In this document: one piece after another, positions 16,772 through 26,309 of the stretch
How positions within the stretch are numbered: position 1 is the stretch's first letter
How the letters are laid out: every line of letters starts with the position of its first letter
Origin: Albimonas donghaensis
Lineage (GTDB): Bacteria; Pseudomonadota; Alphaproteobacteria; Rhodobacterales; Rhodobacteraceae
Length of the DNA stretch: 64,000 bases
Assembly (NCBI RefSeq): GCF_900106695.1
Contig: NZ_FNMZ01000007.1
Span: 1 to 64,000 of the forward strand
Reading direction: 5' to 3'
Position numbers and translations under genes: made by a program
Notes under the pieces: model-generated
Database searches by the model: none
What the model saw: the letters and a program-made list of their open reading frames with translations, nothing else
Told to the model about the DNA's origin: nothing

Positions 16772-17788
16772 CTAGCCGCCGCCCGCTCCCGGCCGCGCCG
16801 GCCCGCCCAGCGCGTAATAGACCGCCTGCGCCGCGCCCATCAGCGCCGGGCCGGCGGCGCCGGTTTCAGGCAGGCGGCATTGCCGTTCGAAGCGCAGTAT
16901 GGCGGCCCGGGTCCGGGGCCCCATACGCCCGTCGATCGCCCCCGGGCCGGCGCCCAGATGCGTCAGCGCCCGCTGCAAGGCGGCGACCGAGGTCACCCGG
17001 AACGCCCCGTCCCCCGCCTCCCCCGCGGCTTCCTCCGCCCAGGCCGCCGCAAGCTTCTCGGCGTAGCGGTTGCGCGCATATCCCGGCCCGTTGTAGCCCC
17101 GCGCGAAGGCCGCCCAGTCCCGCGCCCTCAGGCGCCCGTCCAGCCGCGCCCCGCGCACGAACCCCGCGAACGCGTCCAGCTGCGCCGCCTCGTCGTCGCA
17201 CTGATCGGCGACGAAGCTCTCCACATCCGGCCAGCCGCACAGGCCCGCATTCATTCCCATGATCTGGAACCGCCCCCAGGAGGCCGCGCCCAGCGCCGCC
17301 GCCCGGTCCAGCCGCGCCGCCGCCTCCAGCCGGGCGTATTGCGCCTCGCCCCCCGCCCCGTATCCGCCGGGCGAGGCGTCCGAGACCTCCGGCGCCGCCG
17401 CATCGAAACGCCCCCCGGTCAGCCGATGGAAGATATGCCGCTCGAACAGGATCGGCGGCCGGCCCGAGGGCAGGAACGGGGCCCCCCGGCTCTCCACCCG
17501 CGCCACCGCCTTGATCGCCGCCAGCTCGCAGCCCAGCTCCGCGGCGGCGGCGAGCCACGGGGCCTCGGACCCGATCACCCGGGCCGCGCCGCGAAACCCC
17601 TCGGGGGCGCGGCGCGGCCAGGCCTCGGCCGCTCCGCCCGGGGCGGAGGGCGCTCCGTCCGCGCCGCCATCGCCGGGCGCCGCGGCGGCCCCCGCGCGCG
17701 ACAGGGTCGCGGCGTCGGGGGCGGGCGCAGGCGCGGCGGGGCGCGGAGGAGGCGGTGTCGCGCGCAAGGGCGCGGCGAATTCGGGCAT
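16772..17788 (-). CDS. N-acetylmuramidase (DUF3380) with peptidoglycan-binding domain
   Basis: A 338-residue endolysin-like enzyme. The first 55 residues are Ala/Pro-rich. The muramidase domain (about 65-245) has the likely catalytic Glu in AVARVESRG, and the family hallmarks LPSGRPPILFERHIFHRL, ASWGRFQIMG and GYNGPGYA. A peptidoglycan_binding_1 domain (about 262-310) includes GAIDGRMGPRTRAAI. The enzyme should cut the glycan backbone of peptidoglycan. There is no signal peptide, as expected for an enzyme released through a holin, and the holin-like gene follows directly. Its origin may be a prophage remnant or a gene-transfer-agent release module. Confidence 0.85.
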   Translation of the reverse strand: MPEFAAPLRATPPPPRPAAPAPAPDAATLSRAGAAAAPGDGGADGAPSAPGGAAEAWPRRAPEGFRGAARVIGSEAPWLAAAAELGCELAAIKAVARVESRGAPFLPSGRPPILFERHIFHRLTGGRFDAAAPEVSDASPGGYGAGGEAQYARLEAAARLDRAAALGAASWGRFQIMGMNAGLCGWPDVESFVADQCDDEAAQLDAFAGFVRGARLDGRLRARDWAAFARGYNGPGYARNRYAEKLAAAWAEEAAGEAGDGAFRVTSVAALQRALTHLGAGPGAIDGRMGPRTRAAILRFERQCRLPETGAAGPALMGAAQAVYYALGGPARPGAGGG

Positions 17789-18105
17789 GACGGGCTCTGT
17801 CGCTGGAACCGCCGCCGGGGTCCGACGCGCCGCCCATGGCGGATCGCGCCCGCCCCGGTGGGCGAGAGGACGGAGATTGCCCTAACAAGGTTGATTTTTC
17901 GTCAATTCGGCCGGAGCGAGGCGAGACATGCCACCAACCGCCGCCGCCCGACCTCGAGGCCCCCCACGAGCCCCGGCCCGCTCGCCCAAGCCGCTCCCGC
18001 CGCGCCGCTCCGGGCGCCCGCCGCGCATGCGCGGCGCGGGCGCGACGGGGCTCGACGCCCCGGAGCGGCCGCCCCCCGGAGTGGAGACGCCCGCTCGCCC
18101 GCCCC
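17789..18105. other. Intergenic region upstream of the muramidase
   Basis: A 317-bp gap between the muramidase start and the tamB stop, both on the minus strand. A short AT-rich island (17880-17912) could be the muramidase promoter. Otherwise it is C/G-rich without recognisable elements; no T-tailed hairpin follows tamB. Confidence 0.45.
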
Positions 18106-21100
18106 CTACCAGTCGTGCTTCCAGCCCACGCCCACCGCCGAGGCGTCGGCGCCCGTCTCCGCCTCCACGGTGAAGTTCTCGAAGACCTCGACCTCCACCT
18201 CGACCGAGGTCGAGCCGCCGTCCACCGGCTGGTTCACGCCCACGAACACGCCGTCCGCCACGTTGCGCCCGGCCTTCACCGCCGTGCTCTCACCGCTCGT
18301 GTCCACCGACAGCACGTCCAGCCCCACAGCGGAACGCACCTGGCCCAGCACGCCCTCGCCCCCGCTCAGCAGGGTTGCCACGCCGCCCGCAAGCTGCAGG
18401 GCCTCGGCCGCCGTCATGCTCTGGCGCGGGCGCCCGAAGATCACCCGCGGCAGCACCTCGTCCTCGGGCAGCGCCGGGACCGACTCGAAGGCCAGCGACG
18501 GGTCCGAGGCGTAGCCCCGCACCGCGATCCGCCCGGTGATGTCGTCGCGCTCATGCTCCAGCGACACGTCGATCAGCGGGTCGATGGTGGTCGACCCGTC
18601 GAACCGCACGGCGCCGCGCACCAGGTCGAACTCCCGGCCCAGGAAATCCAGCGTCCCGCGCCGCCGCTCCACCGCCCCCGCGATCGCCGGGGCGAAGGCG
18701 CTGCCGGTGATGTCCAGCGACATCTCCCACTCGCTCTGCAACCCGCGCCCGCGCACGAAGATGTTCCCCGGCGCCCGCACCTTGACGTCGAGCTGCGGGC
18801 CCCCGGTCGGGGTCTCCTCCACCTCTTCGGGAGGCGCGCCCTTGATCTCCACCTCGCCGAGGCTCGCCAGCGAGGGCGGCGTGGCCGAGACCAGCCGCAC
18901 CTCGGCCCGGTCCACGGTCACCGTCCCCGCCACCAGCGGCTCGGTCAGCGGGCCCTCGACGCGGATGTCGGTGGTGATCGCGGCCGTCACGTCGTCGCGG
19001 CGCACCAGCACCGCCTCGCGCGTGGTCAGCACCGCCTCGATCTCCTTGCCCTTGAGATGGATCTCCGCCTGAACCGGCCCCTTGGCGCCGTCCAGCGCGT
19101 CCACCTTCACCACCAGGCCGCCGCCGTTCTCGCGCAGGCTGGAGCTGACCCGCAGGTCGGTCAGGATCGTTCCGACCTCCAGGTTCTGATAGGCGCCGCC
19201 GGTCAGTTCCACGCGGCCCGCCGGGCGAGGATTGTCGAAGGTTCCGCCGACCCGCAGGTCAAGGTCCAGCTCCCCGGTCAGCACGTGGTCCGACAGCGGC
19301 AGCAGCGGCCAGATCGTCTCGACCTCGCCCTTCCAGGTCACGCCGGCGTCGATCTGCGCGCCCCGCGGCGGGGCGGGAACCAGCCCGGCCGGGCGCAGCG
19401 GGATCGCCGCGGTGACGCGCAGCGCGTCGCCGAACCCGCCCGTCACCTGCCCGTCCGCGTTCAGGACGCGGCCGTTCCAGTCAGTGCGCAGCGCGACGTT
19501 CAGCGCCTGGTCGGCCTCCTCGGTCACGTCCCGGATCATCAGCCCGGTGGCGTCCACCGTCACATCGGCCCGCGGAGATCCCGCCCGCGTGTCGAAATCC
19601 GCCCGCAGCCGCACCGCGCCGGCCGTAACCGGCGCCTCGAACAGCGCCGCGGGGACCGAGACGTCCGGCACGGCCAGCGCCAGCTCCCCCACCAGCCCGC
19701 CGCCGCGCAGCGCCACCTTGCCGGTCAGCGCCCCGCCCGGCAGCTCCAGGTTGATGCCGTCGAAGCTCTGCGCCCCGCCGGCCTGGCGCAGGGTCAGGGC
19801 GCCGCGCTGCGCGATCCCCTTGTCCCCGGCCTTCGCCTCCAGCCGGCCGAAGCGGAACGTCGCCCCTTCGCCCACCAGCGCGCCGTCGCCGCTGACGCCC
19901 ACGGTCACGACCTCGCCGGCCTCGGTCTCGCCCCTCGCGTCCAGCGCCAGCTTCAGCGCGTCCAGCCCGCCCTCCGCCGTCAGATCGATGCGCGAGAAGG
20001 TGGCGGCGCCCGCGGCGTCCACCCCCTCGATGCGCAGCTTCGCCGTGCCGTTGGGCGCCGCGACCAGGTCCCGGCCCGAAGCCTCCAGCACCGCCGAGCG
20101 CACCGTGGCCCCGCCCGCGTCGATCCCCGAAACCTTCGCCGTGGCCGTCGCCGCCGGCGCGCCGGTCAGGTCCGAGGCCTCCACATGCGCCGTCACCTCG
20201 CGCACCGTGGCGCCCCCGGCGTCGAGCCCGCTCGCGGCGATATCCGCCACCAGCGTCCCGGCCGCGTCCAGAAGGTCGTCCCCGGTCGCGTCCAGGCGCA
20301 GTTCGGCCAGGGTCGTCCCCTCGGCCTCCAGCCCGGTGGCGACGGCCTTGAACACCCCGCCCGGCGCCGCGATCAGGTCATGCAGGTCGGCCTCGAAGGT
20401 CACGCCCTCCACCGCCGCCTCGGCCGGTCCGGACACCGCCAGCCCGGTCAGCTCGCCCGAGGCGATCACCCCCGGCGCGCCGGTCAGGTCCGTCGCCGTG
20501 CCCGTCACCTCGGCCCGCACCATCGAGGCCCGCGTCTCCGGCGCCGCCGCGGCGTCGCCATCGGCCGCCTCGGCCTCCCCCGCCGGGATCACGTACAGCA
20601 CCCCGTCCGCCGAGATCGCGAAATCCGCCCCCGGCGCCCCCAGCGCATCGCGCAGGGAGATATTGGCGTCCGCCCGCTCCGCCTGCGCGCCGAACCCGCG
20701 GAAGCCGACCAGTTCCGCCACCAGCGCGCCGTTCTGCATCCCCTCCTGCGGGGCCAGCGTCAGCGTGCCCTTCATCGACCCGGCCATCGCCTGCCCGGCC
20801 AGCTCCGAGAACCGGCCGAGATCCTCCGCCGTCACCTGAAGATCGCCCTGCGCCAGCGTTGTCGCGAGATCGAGCCGAAGCCCCCCCTGCGCCGTGGCGC
20901 CCATCGCCTCCGCGCCCAGATCGCTCAGCACCAGCCGGTCGCCGTCCAGCTCGAAGCCGGTGACGATGGCCGCGGGTCCGTAGGGCGTGCCCTCGGCCCG
21001 CAGGCTCAGGTCGCCGCCGATCACCGGGCCGACCGTCACGTCATGGTCGAACTGCACCCGGCCCCAGGCGTCGCCCTGATATTCCAGCCCTTCGGCGGCC

Positions 21101-22713
21101 AGCTTGCCGGTGATCTTCAGGTCGTCGAACGGCCCCTCGGCACGCCCCTCCGCCTCGATCCGCCCACCGGCGTCCTGCCCGTAGGCGCCAGCCACCGGCT
21201 TCAGGTCAGGGGTCGCCAGCCGGTAATCCACCGCGGCGCTTTCCCCCTCCAGGTCCGCGTCGCCGGTCACCGAGACCTCCAGCAGCGGCGAGGCCACGCT
21301 CAGCACCTCCAGCGCCGCCTGCTGGTCGGTCAGACCATAGGTCGCCTTCACGTCGATCCGGGTCTCGCCCAGCAGATCGGGCCCCAGCTTGTCGAGCCGC
21401 ACCTGCTCCGCGAAGCCGGCCGCGTCCAGCGACACCCGCTCCTCCGCCATGGTCACGGTGACGTCGAGATCCGCGCCCCCCAGATCCGCCGGCGCCGTCG
21501 CCAGCCCGGCCAGCGTCAGGGCGCCCTTCGCGGTGAAATTCGCCGCGTCGCCCTTCAGCGTGCCGTCGAAGCCGAAACGCTCGAAGTCCACGCCCTCGGC
21601 CAGCGCCGCCAGCGGGGCCAGCGCCTCCAGCTTCAGCGCGAAATCCATCGCCGCGGTGTCGCGCACGTAGTCGCCCGACACGTCCATCCCCAGCGAGGGC
21701 GAACGGAAATGCCCGGACTCGATGCGGATCACGCCGCCCTCGGTCTCCTGCACCACGAGGTCGAGCTCCGCCCGCTCCCCCAGCGCCACATGCGCGGCCG
21801 GGTCCAGCGCCTCGCCCGGAACCAGCGCCAGCTTCAGCGACGCCCCGATCGGCGCCTGCGCGTTGACGGTGGCCGAGCCGGTGACCTCGATCATCCGCTC
21901 CGCCTCCGCCGACAGCGTCAGCGCCCAGTCGGTCAGCGGCCCCGAAGCGTCGATCACGAAGCTCGACGCGCTGCCCTCCGGCAAGCCCGCCATCGCCGCG
22001 ACCAGCCCGCCCGGCGCCTCGCCGGCGTCCAGCTTCAGCGTCAGGCTCTCGTCCGAGAAGTCGCGCACATAGTTCAGGTCGATCTCGCCCACCACGTCGT
22101 CGGTGCGCGTCACGTCCAGCGTCAGGCTCTGCTCGTCGCCCTCGTCCACGAAGGAGCCGGTCGCCTCGAAGCTCAGCGACTGCGGCGCCAGCACGCCCGC
22201 GGCCACGAAAGCCCGCTCCAGCCGCATCTCCCGGACCCGCGTGGCGATGGGGGATCGCGGCCAGGCGAAGGGATCGAACGTGGCCTGCCCGACCTCGCTG
22301 TCCTCGTTCACCGTCACTTCCGGCGGGTTGGGCTTGCGCAGCACCTCCATCCCGACCACGGCCAGCTTCCGGATCTCCAGCTCCCCCCGCAGAATGCGCG
22401 AGGCGTTCCAGTTAAGGTCCACCCCCTCGGCCTTGAACCACACGCCGTCGCCATCGGCGATCTGCACGCCGGCCAGCCGGGTCACGCCGTCCTCGGGCTC
22501 CTCGATGCCGGTGGCGGTGAGCTCGAACTCCCCCTCCACCGAGATCTGCTTGAGCAGGAACTGCACCAGGCTGTTCTTCAGCCCGAAGATCGAGAACTGC
22601 GCATGTCCCGGCCCGGCCCAGAGCGCCACGGCCGCGACCAGGAGCACCGCCGCGACGGAGAACGCCGCGCGGGCGAAAGCGCCGCCCCGGGCGCGGGTGG
22701 AAAGCGTCCGCAT
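18106..22713 (-). CDS. tamB: Translocation and assembly module protein TamB
   Basis: A 1535-residue inner-membrane-anchored protein with one N-terminal membrane segment (about residues 15-37) followed by a very long beta-repeat body. The body belongs to the AsmA-like, lipid-transport-groove class. The C-terminal DUF490 domain includes GNIFVRGRGLQSEW and RGTLDFLGREFDL, and the extreme C-terminus ends in an amphipathic strand finishing VGVGWKHDW. TamB spans the periplasm and works with TamA in outer-membrane protein assembly and phospholipid transport. The start overlaps the tamA stop by one base (TGATG at 22711-22715), confirming the operon. The middle is rich in repeats such as EGTTLAELRLDATGDD. 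Confidence 0.95.
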   Translation of the reverse strand: MRTLSTRARGGAFARAAFSVAAVLLVAAVALWAGPGHAQFSIFGLKNSLVQFLLKQISVEGEFELTATGIEEPEDGVTRLAGVQIADGDGVWFKAEGVDLNWNASRILRGELEIRKLAVVGMEVLRKPNPPEVTVNEDSEVGQATFDPFAWPRSPIATRVREMRLERAFVAAGVLAPQSLSFEATGSFVDEGDEQSLTLDVTRTDDVVGEIDLNYVRDFSDESLTLKLDAGEAPGGLVAAMAGLPEGSASSFVIDASGPLTDWALTLSAEAERMIEVTGSATVNAQAPIGASLKLALVPGEALDPAAHVALGERAELDLVVQETEGGVIRIESGHFRSPSLGMDVSGDYVRDTAAMDFALKLEALAPLAALAEGVDFERFGFDGTLKGDAANFTAKGALTLAGLATAPADLGGADLDVTVTMAEERVSLDAAGFAEQVRLDKLGPDLLGETRIDVKATYGLTDQQAALEVLSVASPLLEVSVTGDADLEGESAAVDYRLATPDLKPVAGAYGQDAGGRIEAEGRAEGPFDDLKITGKLAAEGLEYQGDAWGRVQFDHDVTVGPVIGGDLSLRAEGTPYGPAAIVTGFELDGDRLVLSDLGAEAMGATAQGGLRLDLATTLAQGDLQVTAEDLGRFSELAGQAMAGSMKGTLTLAPQEGMQNGALVAELVGFRGFGAQAERADANISLRDALGAPGADFAISADGVLYVIPAGEAEAADGDAAAAPETRASMVRAEVTGTATDLTGAPGVIASGELTGLAVSGPAEAAVEGVTFEADLHDLIAAPGGVFKAVATGLEAEGTTLAELRLDATGDDLLDAAGTLVADIAASGLDAGGATVREVTAHVEASDLTGAPAATATAKVSGIDAGGATVRSAVLEASGRDLVAAPNGTAKLRIEGVDAAGAATFSRIDLTAEGGLDALKLALDARGETEAGEVVTVGVSGDGALVGEGATFRFGRLEAKAGDKGIAQRGALTLRQAGGAQSFDGINLELPGGALTGKVALRGGGLVGELALAVPDVSVPAALFEAPVTAGAVRLRADFDTRAGSPRADVTVDATGLMIRDVTEEADQALNVALRTDWNGRVLNADGQVTGGFGDALRVTAAIPLRPAGLVPAPPRGAQIDAGVTWKGEVETIWPLLPLSDHVLTGELDLDLRVGGTFDNPRPAGRVELTGGAYQNLEVGTILTDLRVSSSLRENGGGLVVKVDALDGAKGPVQAEIHLKGKEIEAVLTTREAVLVRRDDVTAAITTDIRVEGPLTEPLVAGTVTVDRAEVRLVSATPPSLASLGEVEIKGAPPEEVEETPTGGPQLDVKVRAPGNIFVRGRGLQSEWEMSLDITGSAFAPAIAGAVERRRGTLDFLGREFDLVRGAVRFDGSTTIDPLIDVSLEHERDDITGRIAVRGYASDPSLAFESVPALPEDEVLPRVIFGRPRQSMTAAEALQLAGGVATLLSGGEGVLGQVRSAVGLDVLSVDTSGESTAVKAGRNVADGVFVGVNQPVDGGSTSVEVEVEVFENFTVEAETGADASAVGVGWKHDW

Positions 22714-24770
22714 CAGTAAGCCTGCCCGATGGAGAAGTAGAAGCCGAACGCATCGTCCACGTCCCGCGGGTTCAGCGGGAAGGCGATGTCGGCGCGGATC
22801 GGCCCGACCGGCGAATAATAGCGCACGCCGAAGCCGGCCGCGAATTGCGGGTCATCCTCGAAATCCGGATACACCTCGCGCGAGACCGAGCCGCCCTCGG
22901 CGAAGATCGCGGTCCCGACCGGCCCCCAGACCATGGCCCGCATCTCCACCCCCGCCTCGATGACCGAACGGCCGCCGACCGGGTCGTTGTCGCTGTCGAG
23001 CGGCCCGATGATGTCGCTCTGATAGCCGCGGATGGAACCGCCGCCGCCCGAATAGAACCGCTTGTTGATCGGCACGTCGGAATAGGCCTCCGAGAAGATC
23101 GAGCCGACGCGCCCGCGCACGGCCAGCACGTATTTCTTCTCGTCATCGAAGGAGATGTAGCCCGAGGCGAGGGTCTCCGCCTTGAAGAACTGGGAATCGC
23201 CGCGATCGCGCATCGCGTAATAGGGCGTGCCGTAGACCGTCGCCCGCACGCCCTCGGTGGGGTTGAGCAGGTCGTCGGTGCCGTCGTATTTCACGAAGGC
23301 CGGAACGCCGTAGAGGAACAGGTCGTCGTCGCTGCCGTTCTGGGTCAGCAGCGAATATTCCACCACGCCGCTGGCGCCGACCGTCCAGTAGCGTCCGATC
23401 TCGCGCTCAAGGCCCACGCCCAGCAGGGCCGACGTCTCGTCATAGGCGTCGTTCTCTTCGTGCTTGGCCTCGGCGTTGAAGGTCAGGTCCTGGCGCCGGC
23501 GCAGGAACTGCGGCTTGCGCAGCTCGGCGGTCACCGACTGGTCCACCAGGCCCAGATTGGCGTCCAGCGTCAGCCGCTCGCCCTCGCCCCACAGGTTGCG
23601 ATGCTTGAAGCCGCCGCGCACGCTGACGCCGTCGTCGGTGTCGTAGCGCAGGCCCGCGGTGACCGTGCGCCGCTTGGCCTCGGCGGCCTGGATCGTCACC
23701 GGAACGGCGGCGGAGCCGCTGGCCGCGGGCGCCTCGCGCGGGACGTCGACCACCACCGAGTCGAACAGTTCGGTCGCCATCAGCTCGCTCTGATATTCGC
23801 GCAGCTGCCGACGGTCGACCGCCTCGCCCTTCTTCCAGACCCGGTATTTCTGGACATGCCCGGGCTCCACATGCTCCAGGCCCTCGACCTGGATGGACCC
23901 GTATTCGGCGTAGGGGCCGGGGGCGATGCGGGTCTCGACCTCGATGGTCGCGGCCTCCATGTCGGCCACCGCGCGGCGGCCCTCCAGCTTGGCCCAGGGG
24001 CGCCCCTGGTTGAGCAGCGCGGTCAGCACGCGGGCCTCGGATTCCAGGATCGTCGCCGCCGCCGCCGGCTGGCCGACGGGGGAGCCGACCTCCCGCGCCG
24101 CGGGCAACGTCACCGGCGGGCCGTCGGGCACGTCGACCAGCTGGAAGTCGTGGCGGATCAGCGTGAAGGCCGGGCCGGGATCAATGATCATCCGCGCCAG
24201 CGCCCGCTCCCGCGGGGCGTCGTCCACCGGGTCGCCGTCCGCGTTCTCCGCCCCGGCCGCGCCCTCCGCCGTCGCGGTTCCGCCGAATCCGACATCGACG
24301 CCGCGGGTCCGGCGCACGCCCTCGCCCTCGGCGCCGATACCCTCGTCGGCCTCGGCGTGTTCGTCCGCAAGCTCGGGCGGCAGTTCGCCCACCTCGACGT
24401 CGATCACCGGCTTGTAATAGCCGAAGCTGCGCAACACCTTCTCGGCCGAGCCGATATCCTCCTCCGCCCGCCGCTTGAGAATCGCGCGGCTCGGCGCGCC
24501 ATTATCCTGGCGACGGTAAAGCAGCAGCGTCTCTTCCAGCAGGCCCTCGGCGGCGTCGTTCGGGGCGCCGACGATTTCGATCTCGTAGGCGATGCCGGTG
24601 GCCGGTTCGAGGAACTCGGCCGGCGGAATGTCGCCCGCCCGCTCCTCGCCCGCCCCGCAGGCGGCCAGCGCCATCAGGCCCAGCAGGCTCATCGCTTTCG
24701 CCGCGCGGCGCGGAAATCGGAGGCCCGTTTGGCGGGACGCGGGTTCGCTGATCATGGAGACAGACACCAT
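22713..24770 (-). CDS. tamA: Outer membrane assembly protein TamA (Omp85 family)
   Basis: About 685 residues. The N-terminal POTRA region includes YEIEIVGAPNDAAEGLL and LRSFGYYKPVIDVEV. It is interrupted by an acidic low-complexity insert (about 125-180). The C-terminal 16-strand barrel has the GSIRGYQSDIIGP motif of the Omp85 family and ends in an aromatic residue (FYFSIGQAY). The export signal reads MSLLGLMALAACGAG, i.e. a lipobox LAAC, suggesting a lipidated N-terminus. Several in-frame starts are possible (24800, 24770, 24755, 24692); none has a strong ribosome site, and 24770 is a compromise. It is the first gene of tamA-tamB. Confidence 0.9.
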   Translation of the reverse strand: MVSVSMISEPASRQTGLRFPRRAAKAMSLLGLMALAACGAGEERAGDIPPAEFLEPATGIAYEIEIVGAPNDAAEGLLEETLLLYRRQDNGAPSRAILKRRAEEDIGSAEKVLRSFGYYKPVIDVEVGELPPELADEHAEADEGIGAEGEGVRRTRGVDVGFGGTATAEGAAGAENADGDPVDDAPRERALARMIIDPGPAFTLIRHDFQLVDVPDGPPVTLPAAREVGSPVGQPAAAATILESEARVLTALLNQGRPWAKLEGRRAVADMEAATIEVETRIAPGPYAEYGSIQVEGLEHVEPGHVQKYRVWKKGEAVDRRQLREYQSELMATELFDSVVVDVPREAPAASGSAAVPVTIQAAEAKRRTVTAGLRYDTDDGVSVRGGFKHRNLWGEGERLTLDANLGLVDQSVTAELRKPQFLRRRQDLTFNAEAKHEENDAYDETSALLGVGLEREIGRYWTVGASGVVEYSLLTQNGSDDDLFLYGVPAFVKYDGTDDLLNPTEGVRATVYGTPYYAMRDRGDSQFFKAETLASGYISFDDEKKYVLAVRGRVGSIFSEAYSDVPINKRFYSGGGGSIRGYQSDIIGPLDSDNDPVGGRSVIEAGVEMRAMVWGPVGTAIFAEGGSVSREVYPDFEDDPQFAAGFGVRYYSPVGPIRADIAFPLNPRDVDDAFGFYFSIGQAY

Positions 24771-24888
24771 TCGAATTGCGGCGGGGACATGGCGGCGCAT
24801 GCCGCCGCCGCCCCCGCCCGGGCCGGATCGTTGACGCAAGCTGCGGAGTTGGAGGCCGCTTGGCAAGCCTCCGGACGGGGAGAGGCGC

Positions 24889-26016
24889 TCAGCGCCCGCG
24901 CTGCGGGATGCGGCCGCGCGGGCCGGGCCTGGAACCGTCTCCGCCGCCGGCGCCGGTCCGCGCGCGCGGACCCGATCCGGGCTTGGGCTTCGGCTTGGGC
25001 TTGCGCGCGGCGAGCACCTTGTAGACCCGGTCGCCCGCGATCTCCTCGACCTCGCCGAACAGCTCCCCAAGCGTGCGGTCATAGGGCAGCGTGCGGTTGG
25101 CGACGACGATCAGCTGACCCGACAGCTTCAGGATTCGCGCGGCGGTGGCCAGGAACGCCTCGCCCAGGCTCACCGCCAGCTCGCGCCCGTCATGGAAGGG
25201 CGGGTTGGCGATCACCCAGTCCAGCTTGCCGACCGCCAGCCCCGGCGCCCGCGCATCCGCCCAGCGGAAGCCGGCCCTCGGGTCGGTCAGGTTCAGCCGC
25301 GCGCAGGCGAGCGCGGCGTGATCCGCCTCGATCAGCTCCACCGCGGTCACCGTCGGCTGGGCCAGCGCGGCGGCCGAAAGGAACCCCCAGCCCGCGCCCA
25401 GATCCGCGCCCGCGCCCTTCAGCTCGGGCAGCGCCGCGGCCAGCATGGCCGAGCCCGGATCCACCCCGTCGCGGGAAAACACCCCGGCGCAGGTATGGAA
25501 CACCGTCCCGTCCGGGCCTTTCGCGGTCGGGGTCGGAACCGCGGCGACGGCCCAGTCGGCGAAACGGTCCGGCGTGCGGTCCTCGCGCGTCACGGTCAGG
25601 ATGCGGCCATGCTTCATCGGCCGCGCCTCGACCGCGAGCCCCTCGCGGCGCAACGCCTTCTGCAGGCTCTCGATCCCGTCGGTCTTGGGCCCGGCGGCCA
25701 GCACGGTCCCGCCGGGGCGGGTCAGCGCCCAGGCGCGGGCGAAATTGGCCTGGGTTTCGTCCCGGGCGCGGGTCAGGGCGACCGCGGCCATGGGGAAGGG
25801 CCCGGCGTCGTCGGGCAGCGCGGGATGCACGACCCGCCCCTCGGCCGCCAGCGCGTCATGCAGGGGCCGCAGCCCCTGCTCGCAGACCAGGGCGTCACGG
25901 GCGAAGCGGGAGCCCGGGCGGGCGCGCAGCACCAGCAGCCCCCCGGGCTCGGGGGGGGCGAGCTCGCCGGTCTCGAAGGGGACGGCGAGCAGGTCCATGG
26001 GATCGGGTTCAGCCAT
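24889..26016 (-). CDS. rsmC: 16S rRNA (guanine-1207-N2) methyltransferase-like, RsmC family
   Basis: A 375-residue protein with the duplicated methyltransferase layout of RsmC. A degenerate N-terminal domain (about 1-165) precedes the active C-terminal domain. That domain has the SAM-binding motif GADLGAGWGFLS, an acidic residue in VELIEAD, and the target-base motif NPPFHDG. RsmC-type enzymes methylate guanine N2 of 16S rRNA. The last 35 residues are Lys/Pro then Arg/Gly-rich (KPKPKPKPGSGPRA), a basic tail that could contact RNA. It sits 118 bp upstream of tamA on the same strand. Confidence 0.85.
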   Translation of the reverse strand: MAEPDPMDLLAVPFETGELAPPEPGGLLVLRARPGSRFARDALVCEQGLRPLHDALAAEGRVVHPALPDDAGPFPMAAVALTRARDETQANFARAWALTRPGGTVLAAGPKTDGIESLQKALRREGLAVEARPMKHGRILTVTREDRTPDRFADWAVAAVPTPTAKGPDGTVFHTCAGVFSRDGVDPGSAMLAAALPELKGAGADLGAGWGFLSAAALAQPTVTAVELIEADHAALACARLNLTDPRAGFRWADARAPGLAVGKLDWVIANPPFHDGRELAVSLGEAFLATAARILKLSGQLIVVANRTLPYDRTLGELFGEVEEIAGDRVYKVLAARKPKPKPKPGSGPRARTGAGGGDGSRPGPRGRIPQRGR

Positions 26017-26309
26017 ATGCGTCCCCTAGCGCCCGCCCGCGCGAAATGAAAGCCCGGCGTGAGAGCGGCGGACGAAGCCGGCCCCCGCCCCGCGCGCGAA
26101 CGGCCTCCGGGCGCCGGGCCGGCGCGGAACCCGGGGCGCCCGGCGGAACCGCCGCACAACGGCGCCGATCAGCCCCTCCGCCGGAAAGCCCCGCGGGCCC
26201 GTCCCCGCAAGCCGGGGGGGGAGGGCCGGGCGGGCGGGCGACGCGGCCCGGATCGGGACGCGAGGCCCCCCCGGCCGCGCCCCCCGGTCAAGCGCCGATC
26301 AGGCCCCGA

